From assembly GCA_029779375.1 (NCBI GenBank), contig JAKPAR010000399.1, positions 1 through 6,026 of the forward strand: a stretch of DNA of 6,026 nucleotides, given 5' to 3'. Every line of letters begins with the position of its first letter. Position 1 is the first letter of the stretch. This DNA comes from Bacillota bacterium (GTDB lineage: Bacteria > Bacillota > Clostridia > Tissierellales > Sporanaerobacteraceae). Of the stretch, positions 1 through 6,026 are shown piece by piece. The notes under the pieces are model-generated. The model was given only the letters and a program-made list of their open reading frames with translations, was not told the DNA's origin and did no database searches. A program made the position numbers and the translations under genes.

Positions 1-793
<793 letters not shown>

Positions 794-817
794 ACCAATT
801 TCTGCTCTATACCTAGG

Positions 818-846
818 ATTATAATTAAAAAACTTTCAATTGTCAA
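818..846 (-). promoter_or_regulatory. Sigma-A promoter of alaS, perfect consensus
   Basis: Minus-strand TTGACA (846-841), a 17-base spacer and TATAAT (823-818): both hexamers match the housekeeping consensus exactly. Transcription should start near 811, giving a leader of about 90 bases. The -35 box begins five bases after the stop codon of the AI-2E gene, so alaS has a dedicated strong promoter in addition to possible read-through. Confidence 0.88.
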
Positions 847-850
847 CAAT

Positions 851-2026
851 CTAACTTCTACTGCGACTTTCTACAAAATGTGAATATATAATTTTTAGTA
901 TTGCAACCACAGGTATAGCAAGAACCATTCCCAATATCCCAAAAAAACCTCCTCCAATTATCAAAGATAGCATAACAGTCACAGGATGAATTCCTACACT
1001 CTCTCCAACTATTTTGGGAGTTATTATATCATTTTCTATTTGTTGTATAATGGTGAATATAATTATTACCCATAAAGCTTTAATGGGACTTTCTAAAATA
1101 GCAAAAAAAACTGCTGGAATTATTCCTATGATTGGGCCAAAATAAGGTATTATATCAGCAAGTCCCGCCAACATACCTATGATAAATGCAAAATTAATTT
1201 TTAATAAAGCTAAAGCAATAGTTGTACTAACACCAACAAATATGGCTACTATAACTCTTCCTCTTATAAACTGACCCAACATATTATCTATCTCTTTAAA
1301 TAAATTTATCATTTCATTTCTATGAGATTTTGGAATTATCAAATAAATTTTTTTCTTGAAGAACTCTTTGTCTTTCAAAAAATAAAATGAAATAATGGGG
1401 ATAATAGCAATGATAAATATTTTAGAAAACATATTTATTATTTTATCTACAAAATCAGAAAACCACTTTATAATAAAACTCTCAATACTTTCCAGATTTT
1501 CTTTAAACACATCCTTTACTCCATCTAATTGAGGAGGTAAATTGCTTGATTTTAATAAACTACTATTATTTATATTGTATAAAAAATTGTTTATCTGATC
1601 TATATAATTTGGCAAAACATTTCCTAATTTTTTAAATTCTCTTATGATTTTAGGTAAAAACGTAAAGAAAACAACAGCTAATATAGCTATAATGAGAATA
1701 TAAACTATAATTACACTCCATAATCTAGGTATTCCTTTTTTTTCAATGAGTTCAACTACAGGATTAAATAAATAGGCAAAAATTAGAGAGAAAATTGTTA
1801 TATTTATTATTTCTGATAAAAATGGATACTTTTTTATTAGCATATATAAAATATATAATATAAGTACATATATGAATGTAGTAGTAAATTTCTTATTGTC
1901 TACTTTGATTTTCTTCTCTTCATCCACATATCTATTACCAATATTTATTATATAGTATATAATGACAAGAAGAAGTATACCAATGAGGAGCAAAATGTTA
2001 TGTCTTATGTTTTCCCAAAATGGCAT
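851..2026 (-). CDS. AI-2E family (UPF0118/PF01594) membrane protein, YrrI-like
   Basis: A 391-residue polytopic inner-membrane protein of the AI-2E transporter/TerC-like exporter superfamily (PF01594). Members have been linked to autoinducer-2 export or Na+/H+ antiport, but for this subgroup the substrate is unknown. Visible features are hydrophobic segments around 11-29, 49-64, 71-88, 103-124, 201-217, then GQFIRGR (251-257), a long hydrophobic block 258-311 containing DIIPYFGPIIGIIPA (291-305), QQIENDIITPKIVG (328-341) and GGGFFGILGMVLAIPVVAI (358-376). These C-terminal motifs are diagnostic of the family. The reading frame is open back to a TTG at 2056, but I chose the ATG at 2026 because AAGGAA (2036-2031) sits just upstream and the TTG lies in a hairpin loop without a ribosome site. 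The position immediately upstream of alaS matches B. subtilis yrrI (from memory). The low-complexity Ile/Leu/Lys content is typical of AT-rich genomes. Confidence 0.92.
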   Translation of the reverse strand: MPFWENIRHNILLLIGILLLVIIYYIINIGNRYVDEEKKIKVDNKKFTTTFIYVLILYILYMLIKKYPFLSEIINITIFSLIFAYLFNPVVELIEKKGIPRLWSVIIVYILIIAILAVVFFTFLPKIIREFKKLGNVLPNYIDQINNFLYNINNSSLLKSSNLPPQLDGVKDVFKENLESIESFIIKWFSDFVDKIINMFSKIFIIAIIPIISFYFLKDKEFFKKKIYLIIPKSHRNEMINLFKEIDNMLGQFIRGRVIVAIFVGVSTTIALALLKINFAFIIGMLAGLADIIPYFGPIIGIIPAVFFAILESPIKALWVIIIFTIIQQIENDIITPKIVGESVGIHPVTVMLSLIIGGGFFGILGMVLAIPVVAILKIIYSHFVESRSRS

Positions 2027-2030
2027 ATAA

Positions 2031-2036
2031 TTCCTT
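2031..2036 (-). promoter_or_regulatory. Ribosome binding site deciding the AI-2E gene start
   Basis: Minus-strand AAGGAA lies four bases before the ATG at 2026. The alternative in-frame TTG at 2056 has no purine-rich site before it and falls in the loop of the 2044-2067 hairpin. The short spacing is slightly below optimal. Confidence 0.65.
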
Positions 2037-2043
2037 GATATAA

Positions 2044-2067
2044 GATAGGTAGCCAAAGCTACCTATC
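2044..2067 (-). repeat. Perfect 10-bp hairpin between two genes of one unit
   Basis: GATAGGTAGC (2044-2053) and GCTACCTATC (2058-2067) are perfect reverse complements around a four-base loop. The hairpin covers the TAG stop of the small gene (2065-2063) and ends just before the ribosome site of the AI-2E gene. On the minus strand it is followed by TTATATC, not a real T-run, so it is at best a weak terminator. A partial attenuator or an mRNA-processing or stability element is more likely. Confidence 0.75.
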
Positions 2068-2230
2068 CCCAAAATGAAGTTATCCCATTTTTTATATTAG
2101 ACATAGTTTTTCTAGTATTTCTTCTCATCTTTCTTCTTTGTTTTGAGTCTATTCTAGAAGCTGCATACATTCCAGTTGAAGCTCCTAATATTGTTCCTAT
2201 CATTGCTCCTCTTCCAAAACCGTTTTTCAT
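2063..2230 (-). CDS. 55-aa basic small protein, YtxH-like
   Basis: Short gene of 55 residues, starting at the ATG at 2230 with a strong ribosome site (AAAGGAGAGG, 2246-2237) six bases upstream and ending in TAG. The N-terminal half is a glycine/alanine-rich, mildly hydrophobic stretch, GRGAMIGTILGASTGMYAA (6-24), with small-residue GxxxG-type spacing suited to a single membrane-associated helix. It is followed by a strongly basic segment with QRRKMRRNTRK (31-41) and a short tail ending in SFWG. This shape (a short Gly-rich helix followed by a Lys/Arg-rich tail) is like YtxH-type small proteins, but I cannot confirm family membership. It lies 47 bases after the PRC-barrel gene and 36 bases before the AI-2E gene, so all three are probably cotranscribed. 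A real gene is likely from the ribosome site and context; the function is unknown. Confidence 0.72.
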   Translation of the reverse strand: MKNGFGRGAMIGTILGASTGMYAASRIDSKQRRKMRRNTRKTMSNIKNGITSFWG

Positions 2231-2277
2231 CTTTATCCTCTCCTTTATTTTATTTCTACATTTATTGTTCCTATTTC

Positions 2278-2814
2278 CTACTGTACTAATTCTAGTAGTT
2301 TTTTGTAATATTCTTTGTTTTTGCTAATAATGTCTTTTATATTCTCCCCAACTATTAAACTATCATCATTTATCCTTATATCTCCTACATCTGGTATGAA
2401 ACTTCTTCCTTTAGATATATCTTCTAAAAAACCTTCCGTAATAATATAGCCAACTAATTTGCCATCATTAAAATTAAATAGCAAATCCTTCACCATTCCT
2501 AAACATTCTCCAGTCTCTGTATAAACTATTTTGTCTATAAATTTTATCTTCTCTATTGAAACACATTCCTGTTCATTCCACTCTTCAAATTTTATAATAC
2601 TATTTCCATTTACTATAATTGAATCTTTTTTAAATGAAATTATTTTTTTTAATGGCAAAGTATTTTTTTCTTTTATTAACTTTCCATTTTTAATCACTAT
2701 ATTTGTTAAATATTTTAAGTTTTTAGACAATATCCCATCATATACTTCTCCAATTTTTTCATTGCTTTCAACATCTAACACTTTCATTCCAATCAAATTT
2801 TTATATTTAATCAA
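2278..2814 (-). CDS. Two-domain PRC-barrel protein, YrrD-like
   Basis: A 178-residue soluble protein made of two PRC-barrel-like beta domains. The first (about 3-80) begins KNLIGMKVLDVESNEKIGEV, and the second (about 92-160) has the matching DKIVYTETGECLGMVKDLLF and a KLVGYIITEG strand. The C-terminus is a short Lys-rich helix. PRC barrels are small binding modules found in RNA-processing (RimM) and photosynthetic reaction-centre proteins; the stand-alone Firmicutes forms have no settled function. No ATG fits the N-terminus. I chose the TTG at 2814, with AGGAG (2824-2820) five bases upstream. A TTG six codons earlier is possible but would place that ribosome site inside the coding region. The neighbourhood matches B. 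subtilis yrrD (from memory). No clear promoter is visible between this gene and the terminator upstream. Confidence 0.85.
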   Translation of the reverse strand: MIKYKNLIGMKVLDVESNEKIGEVYDGILSKNLKYLTNIVIKNGKLIKEKNTLPLKKIISFKKDSIIVNGNSIIKFEEWNEQECVSIEKIKFIDKIVYTETGECLGMVKDLLFNFNDGKLVGYIITEGFLEDISKGRSFIPDVGDIRINDDSLIVGENIKDIISKNKEYYKKLLELVQ

Positions 2815-2819
2815 TTGTA

Positions 2820-2824
2820 CTCCT
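2820..2824 (-). promoter_or_regulatory. Ribosome binding site deciding a TTG start
   Basis: Minus-strand AGGAG is five bases before the TTG at 2814. It supports a non-ATG start for the PRC-barrel gene and argues against the upstream in-frame TTG at 2832, which has no such site. Confidence 0.7.
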
Positions 2825-2840
2825 CTTTTCAAAATATAGT

Positions 2841-2860
2841 TTATTATTATTATTATTATT
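2841..2860. repeat. TTA/ATT trinucleotide tract
   Basis: Twenty bases of uninterrupted TTA repeat (six full units plus two bases) lie in the gap between the isc terminator and the PRC-barrel gene, about 16 bases before its ribosome site. Such a tract can change length by slippage. It may simply reflect AT-rich spacer DNA. Confidence 0.8.
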
Positions 2861-2877
2861 GTTTCACATAATAAAAC

Positions 2878-2921
2878 AAATATTAAAAGCTACTGAAAAA
2901 TTTCAGTAGCTTTTAATATTT
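2878..2921 (-). terminator. Terminator of the iscR-iscS-iscU operon (bidirectional)
   Basis: A perfect inverted repeat with 21-base arms (2878-2898 and 2901-2921) starts one base after the iscU stop codon. The core GCTACTG/CAGTAGC is flanked by A- and T-runs, so a hairpin followed by UUUU forms in either direction. It separates the isc operon from the PRC-barrel unit. Confidence 0.9.
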
Positions 2922-2922
2922 C

Positions 2923-3357
2923 CTATTCTTCTATTTCTTCACCATGAGGATCTTCATCTGGGTTAAAATCCTCCAGTCCATCTATATGGATATTGTTCTT
3001 TTTCGAATAATCCAATAGAGCTGATTTTATAGCTTGTTCTGCAAGTACTGAACAATGCATTTTAACTGGTGGCAATCCATCAAGAGCTTCAGCAACAGCT
3101 TTGTTTGAAATTTTCATTGCCTCATTTATAGATTTTCCTTTAATCATTTCAGTTGCCATACTTGATGATGCAATAGCTGAGCCACATCCAAAAGTTTTAA
3201 ATTTAGCATCAACAATAATACCATCTTCTATTTTTAAATACATTTTCATGATATCTCCACATTTTGGATTCCCAACTTCTCCTACTCCATCAGCATTTGG
3301 AATTTCTCCAACATTTCTTGGATTTCTAAAATGATCCATTACTTTTTCTGAATACAT
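2923..3357 (-). CDS. iscU: IscU/NifU-type iron-sulfur cluster scaffold
   Basis: A 144-residue scaffold on which [2Fe-2S] and [4Fe-4S] clusters are built from iron and the persulfide sulfur delivered by IscS, then passed to target proteins in the cytoplasm. All three scaffold cysteines are present: Cys33 in NPKCGD with the nearby Asp35, Cys58 in TFGCGSAIASSS, and Cys102 in LPPVKMHCSVLAE. The LPPVK motif (95-99), which binds the HscA chaperone in proteobacteria, is intact. The C-terminus is a short acidic extension, EDFNPDEDPHGEEIEE (129-144), beyond the usual domain end. The ATG overlaps the iscS stop as TAATG, with GGGGGAG (3369-3363) upstream inside iscS, indicating translational coupling. 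The lack of an SufU-type insertion and the partnership with iscS place it in the Isc/Nif branch. Identification is very secure. Confidence 0.97.
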   Translation of the reverse strand: MYSEKVMDHFRNPRNVGEIPNADGVGEVGNPKCGDIMKMYLKIEDGIIVDAKFKTFGCGSAIASSSMATEMIKGKSINEAMKISNKAVAEALDGLPPVKMHCSVLAEQAIKSALLDYSKKNNIHIDGLEDFNPDEDPHGEEIEE

Positions 3358-4535
3358 TATTTCTCCCCCTTTGCTTTTTCGTATAATGGTGACATATCCC
3401 TAAGTCTTTGAACTATAGGTATAAGTTTTTCAACTACATAATCAACTTCTTCCTCAGTATTGAAATCACCTAATGTAAGTCTCAACGAACCATGAGCTAT
3501 CTCATGTGGCAATCCTATAGCTAGCAATACATGAGAGGGATCTAATGAGCCAGATGTACAGGCAGAACCACTAGAACCTGCCACGCCTTCCATATCTAAG
3601 CTAAGTAGCAAGGATTCGCCTTCAATATATTTGAAACAAAAGTTTGTGTTTCCAGGCAATCTATTTGTTGGATGACCATTTAGTCTTACATCCTCAATAT
3701 TATCAAATACTCCCTTTATAAGCCTTTCCCTTAAACTGATGAGTTTTTTATTGTGTTCATCTAATTTTTCATATGCAAGTTCTATAGCTTTGCCTAGTCC
3801 TACAATTCCTGGAACATTTTCAGTTCCTGCTCTTTTATTTTTTTCTTGAGCTCCACCTTCTATCAAATTGTCAAGCTTAACTCCTTGTCTAATATATAGT
3901 GCACCTATGCCTTTTGGTCCATAAAACTTGTGAGCTGACAACGAAAGTAAATCTATATTTAGTTCATTTACATCTATCTTTATATTTCCTATAGCTTGAA
4001 CTGCATCAGTATGAAAATATATACCTTTTTCCTTAGCTATTTCACCAATTTCCTTGATAGGCTGTATAGTTCCAATTTCATTGTTAGCAAACATTATTGA
4101 AATAAGTATAGTTTCATCAGTGATTGAACTTTTTAATTGTTCAATATCCACTACACCATATTCATCAACATCCAAATAGGTAATTCTAAAACCTTGCCTT
4201 TCTAAAAATTCACAAGTATGAAGGACTGCATGATGTTCAATCTTTGATGTAATAATATGATTTCCTTTATGTCTATTGGCAAATGCAATTCCCTTTATCG
4301 CCCAGTTATCTGCCTCAGAACCACCACTAGTAAAATAAATTTCTTTTGATTTTGCACCTAGAACTGTAGCCACTTGTTCTCTAGCCTTTTCAATAGCATT
4401 TTTAGATTGACCGCCTAGAGAATATATGCTAGATGGATTTCCATACTTTTCACTAAAATAAGGTAACATTTCAGCCAACACTTCTTTTTTTGTAGGAGTT
4501 GTGGCTGCATTATCCATATAAATATAGTTTCTCAT
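3357..4535 (-). CDS. iscS: Cysteine desulfurase IscS/NifS
   Basis: A 392-residue PLP-dependent group I cysteine desulfurase that converts cysteine to alanine and carries the sulfur as a persulfide for Fe-S clusters and tRNA thiolation. The N-terminus IYMDNAATTPTKKEVL is typical. PLP-site residues are visible: the TSGGSEADNWAIKG loop (69-82), His101-His102, Asp177 in HTDAVQA, and the Schiff-base Lys203 in SLSAHKFYGPKG. The catalytic mobile-loop cysteine is Cys326 in SSGSACTSGSLDPSHVL. Length is normal for the family (about 390-405). It starts at the ATG at 4535, 11 bases after iscR; the iscR stop TAG forms part of its ribosome site (TAGGAGGAA). It overlaps iscU by one base, so the genes are one operon. 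The iscU partner and the SSGSACTS loop argue for IscS rather than SufS. Confidence 0.98.
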   Translation of the reverse strand: MRNYIYMDNAATTPTKKEVLAEMLPYFSEKYGNPSSIYSLGGQSKNAIEKAREQVATVLGAKSKEIYFTSGGSEADNWAIKGIAFANRHKGNHIITSKIEHHAVLHTCEFLERQGFRITYLDVDEYGVVDIEQLKSSITDETILISIMFANNEIGTIQPIKEIGEIAKEKGIYFHTDAVQAIGNIKIDVNELNIDLLSLSAHKFYGPKGIGALYIRQGVKLDNLIEGGAQEKNKRAGTENVPGIVGLGKAIELAYEKLDEHNKKLISLRERLIKGVFDNIEDVRLNGHPTNRLPGNTNFCFKYIEGESLLLSLDMEGVAGSSGSACTSGSLDPSHVLLAIGLPHEIAHGSLRLTLGDFNTEEEVDYVVEKLIPIVQRLRDMSPLYEKAKGEK

Positions 4536-4546
4536 AACAATTCCTC

Positions 4547-4990
4547 CTAAACTTCTAATTTCTTATTTGCCATAATAGTATTATGTTCATCAACCATATC
4601 CTGAAGAGTAATAGAATCAACTACATCATCTATGCTATCCCTAATTCTTGTCCATACAAGCTTTGTAACACAATACTCTGCTTTTTCACATTTAAACATC
4701 TCATTATCAAGTACACAATCTGCTGGTGCCATATCTCCTTCCAAAACTCTCAAAATATTCCCTACAGTAATTTCATCAGGAGACTTGGCAAGTAAATAAC
4801 CACCTTGAGCTCCACGAACACTTTCAAGGAGTCCATTTTTTTTCAATACAGCAACCAATTGTTCTAAATAATTTTCAGATATATTTTGTTCATCAGCCAC
4901 ATTTTTCAAAGGAATTGGCCCTTCTCCATAGTGAAGTGCAAGTTGAAACATCGCTTTAAGCCCATATCTTCCCTTTGTAGACAGCTTCAT
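4547..4990 (-). CDS. iscR: Rrf2-family Fe-S regulator, IscR-like
   Basis: A 147-residue Rrf2 winged-helix transcription factor. The DNA-binding domain covers about 1-82: the MKLSTKGRYGLKAMFQLA start, a recognition helix around ISENYLEQLVAVLKKNGL (37-54), and the wing SVRGAQGGYLLAKSPDEIT (57-75). A candidate [2Fe-2S] triad follows: Cys92, Cys101 and Cys107. E. coli IscR uses three cysteines and a histidine in the same region, but with C-x5-C-x5-C spacing; here it is C-x8-C-x5-C and no obvious histidine follows. B. subtilis CymR, the syntenic relative, lacks this triad as far as I recall, so Fe-S sensing is more likely than cysteine-metabolism sensing. As the first gene of the isc operon it probably represses its own promoter when clusters are plentiful. 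The ATG at 4990 has AGGTG (5000-4996) five bases upstream. Confidence 0.93.
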   Translation of the reverse strand: MKLSTKGRYGLKAMFQLALHYGEGPIPLKNVADEQNISENYLEQLVAVLKKNGLLESVRGAQGGYLLAKSPDEITVGNILRVLEGDMAPADCVLDNEMFKCEKAEYCVTKLVWTRIRDSIDDVVDSITLQDMVDEHNTIMANKKLEV

Positions 4991-5038
4991 TTTTTCACCT
5001 CTTTTAATCCCAACTGAATTACTTGGTTTTCTTTTATA

Positions 5039-5067
5039 AGTATATTATACCCTAGTATTTTTGTCAA
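5039..5067 (-). promoter_or_regulatory. Sigma-A promoter of the isc operon
   Basis: Minus-strand TTGACA (5067-5062), a 17-base spacer and TATACT (5044-5039). A perfect TATAAT hexamer (5049-5044) also overlaps but would leave only 12 bases of spacing, so TATACT is the likely -10. Transcription would start near 5032, about 42 bases before the iscR ATG. Confidence 0.82.
5040..5058 (-). promoter_or_regulatory. Possible IscR operator overlapping the promoter
   Basis: Two small palindromes share a half-site between the -35 and -10: ATAC-N4-GTAT (5058-5047) and GTATA-A-TATAC (5050-5040). Their position would block polymerase, as expected for autorepression by an Rrf2 protein. The sequence is AT-rich and the arms are short, so chance is a real alternative, and I cannot match it to a known IscR consensus. 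Confidence 0.3.
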
Positions 5068-5080
5068 CATTCATTTAAAT

Positions 5081-5109
5081 AAAAAAGAAGAGCATTTTGC
5101 TCTTCTTTT
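5081..5109 (-). terminator. Intrinsic terminator of the 203-aa gene
   Basis: On the minus strand a stem of 11-12 bp (core AAGAAGAGCA/TGCTCTTCTT, arms 5109-5099 and 5093-5083 plus one inner pair) with a three-base loop runs into six Ts ending at 5081. It begins two bases after the stop codon and ends 14 bases before the isc -35 box, insulating the two units. Confidence 0.9.
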
Positions 5110-5111
5110 CG

Positions 5112-5723
5112 TTAGTCTTCAAGTTGTGGAGGGAAGAAATCAGGGAATGGCTCATATTCGAAATTATCACATATATCCCCAAACTCCTCACACTCTCGTG
5201 GTTCTGGACAAAAATCAACAACAGGTATCAACAATTGAACTCTTCCAACAACTTTAGTTATTATAAATACTCCTGCAGCAAAAGAAACTTTTCCACTAGA
5301 TACTATAGGGGTGCCTAAAACTTTTGAACTAGTTTCAACTACTATATCAAAAGTGAATTCATCTCTAGCATCTGGTATAAATAATTTTATATCTTTTAAT
5401 ATATCAGGTAAGAATTTTTCCATGCTGCTTCCATCAGTAAAAATAATCTCATATGGTATTTTTAGTGTAAAACTCACCCTTTTGAAATTTGTTTGATTTT
5501 CTATATCTGTTACAATCAATGTATTTGGTTCTATAAACCCTTGCTTGAACCTGATAGCTTTAAATGTTTTTCCACCTAAATCTTGCTCAATTTTACTAAA
5601 ACAACGCCTTTGTTGACAACTATCATATACTTTATCAACTATTATGCAATCATATTCATATTCCACCTCTTGTTTTGTATGAACTTCATCACTCCCGTTA
5701 ATTACTTTCTTAAATTCACTCAT
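5112..5723 (-). CDS. Conserved-looking cysteine-containing protein, function unknown
   Basis: A 203-residue protein I cannot assign with confidence. There is no signal peptide or convincing membrane helix. The N-terminus is charged. A cysteine cluster follows, Cys26, Cys36 and Cys41 in YDCIIVDKVYDSCQQRRC. The middle (about 55-165) alternates hydrophobic strands such as KRVSFTLKIPYEIIFTDG and GKVSFAAGVFIITKVVGRVQ, suggesting a beta-rich fold. The tail is acidic, aromatic and proline-rich with Cys172, Cys178 and Cys185, ending DFFPPQLED. The even cysteine distribution hints at disulfide cross-links or metal binding. The overall look recalls clostridial spore-associated SPOCS/DUF3794-like proteins, but this is only an impression. 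It is a single-gene unit with a good ribosome site (AAGGAG, 5736-5731), its own terminator, and a divergent neighbour. Clean codon use and length support a real gene. Confidence 0.82.
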   Translation of the reverse strand: MSEFKKVINGSDEVHTKQEVEYEYDCIIVDKVYDSCQQRRCFSKIEQDLGGKTFKAIRFKQGFIEPNTLIVTDIENQTNFKRVSFTLKIPYEIIFTDGSSMEKFLPDILKDIKLFIPDARDEFTFDIVVETSSKVLGTPIVSSGKVSFAAGVFIITKVVGRVQLLIPVVDFCPEPRECEEFGDICDNFEYEPFPDFFPPQLED

Positions 5724-5750
5724 GTTTTCACTCCTTTCTTTTAATAAAAT

Positions 5751-5785
5751 AACTTCTTCTTACATATTATGAAATAAGAGAAGTT
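5751..5785. repeat. Inverted repeat in the divergent intergenic region
   Basis: AACTTCTTCTTA (5751-5762) and TAAGAGAAGTT (5775-5785) pair over 11 bp with one bulged base, around a 12-base loop that itself contains the palindrome CATA-T-TATG (5763-5771). It lies between two divergent starts, 28 bases from each. It could be an operator, a pair of overlapping -10-like elements, or a leader hairpin; on the plus strand Ts follow but are interrupted. The 90-base gap has no consensus sigma-A promoter that I can see. Confidence 0.55.
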
Positions 5786-5813
5786 TTGTGATATTTTTTT
5801 AAGGGGTGAGAAT

Positions 5814-6026
5814 ATGAATATAAAAATAATAAAAAGTTCACTTTTAAGAGATTTAAACGGTCAATATTGCAATTTTTATATAAATCAAAACAATAAACTC
5901 ATGGTAGATAAATTTGACTCTTCTAGCAATCTTATGAATACTTCTTTAGTATATAGTGAGCATGTACTAGATTTTTCAGCTTTTATAGATAATAAAAACA
6001 AAATACATTTAATCTATTTGTTAGAA
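5814..6026 (+). CDS. N-terminal part of an unrecognised protein (runs off the right edge)
   Basis: An open frame of 71 codons from the ATG at 5814 to the window end, with AAGGGG (5801-5806) seven bases upstream. The sequence is AT-rich and Asn/Lys/Ile-heavy like its neighbours, has no signal peptide and carries one cysteine (Cys19). The segment HVLDFSAFIDNKNKIHLIYL (50-69) has the D-N-K-x-K-I-H-L-I-Y shape seen in blades of beta-propeller or sialidase-like repeat proteins; this is a guess from one repeat. It is the only plus-strand gene and is transcribed away from the cysteine-containing gene. The good ribosome site and uninterrupted frame support a real gene; the function is unknown. Confidence 0.72.
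   Translation, partial: MNIKIIKSSLLRDLNGQYCNFYINQNNKLMVDKFDSSSNLMNTSLVYSEHVLDFSAFIDNKNKIHLIYLLE

Noticed and set aside
2027..2056. TTG at 2056 as the start of the AI-2E protein
   Set aside because: No ribosome site, located in a hairpin loop; the ATG at 2026 has AAGGAA just upstream.
2531..2839. Plus-strand 102-codon frame opposite the PRC-barrel gene
   Set aside because: Phe/Ile/Ser-rich antisense of a Lys/Asn-rich gene, with no ribosome site or family resemblance.
3101..3334. Plus-strand frame opposite iscU
   Set aside because: Antisense shadow of the conserved scaffold-cysteine region; no supporting signals.
4583..4795. Plus-strand frame opposite iscR
   Set aside because: Antisense to the Rrf2 gene, without a ribosome site or recognisable domain.
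5097..5496. Two plus-strand frames opposite the 203-aa gene
   Set aside because: Both are antisense to a gene with a good ribosome site and terminator; the first would start inside that terminator.

Overview
The window is AT-rich Firmicutes DNA, most likely from a low-GC anaerobic clostridium (Clostridia/Tissierellia-like). The evidence is the AGGAGG-type ribosome sites in front of nearly every gene, the ATA/AGA/TTA-rich codon use, the Rrf2-iscS-iscU operon, and a gene order leading to alaS that resembles the Bacillus subtilis cymR-yrvO-...-yrrD-...-yrrI-alaS neighbourhood. Seven genes read on the minus strand and one partial gene reads on the plus strand at the right edge.

In the direction of minus-strand transcription (right to left) the layout has three parts. 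(1) A 203-aa cysteine-containing protein of unknown function (5112-5723) ends in its own terminator (5081-5109). It is divergent from an unrecognised plus-strand gene that runs off the window (5814-6026), and an inverted repeat (5751-5785) lies between them. (2) The iron-sulfur assembly operon starts at a clear sigma-A promoter (5039-5067) and contains iscR, iscS and iscU (4990 to 2923), tightly packed or overlapping. It ends in a 21-bp-arm bidirectional terminator (2878-2921). (3) A second unit carries a two-domain PRC-barrel protein, a 55-aa glycine/arginine-rich small protein and an AI-2E-family membrane protein (2814 to 851), with a strong hairpin between the last two. It is followed by alaS, whose N-terminal 239 codons are present (718 to 1). 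alaS has its own perfect-consensus promoter, and an intrinsic terminator lies inside its leader.

Functionally, IscR is the predicted Fe-S-sensing repressor of its own operon. IscS supplies persulfide sulfur and IscU is the scaffold. AlaRS is housekeeping translation. The PRC-barrel, small and AI-2E proteins are poorly characterised companions that are syntenic in Firmicutes.

I see no new defence, mobile or CRISPR-like system, and most of the window is ordinary core genome. The points most worth a second look are the very short terminator-containing alaS leader (possibly a collapsed T-box), the unknown cysteine-containing gene with its divergent partner and intervening palindrome, and the apparent absence of mnmA from its usual place beside iscS/iscU.
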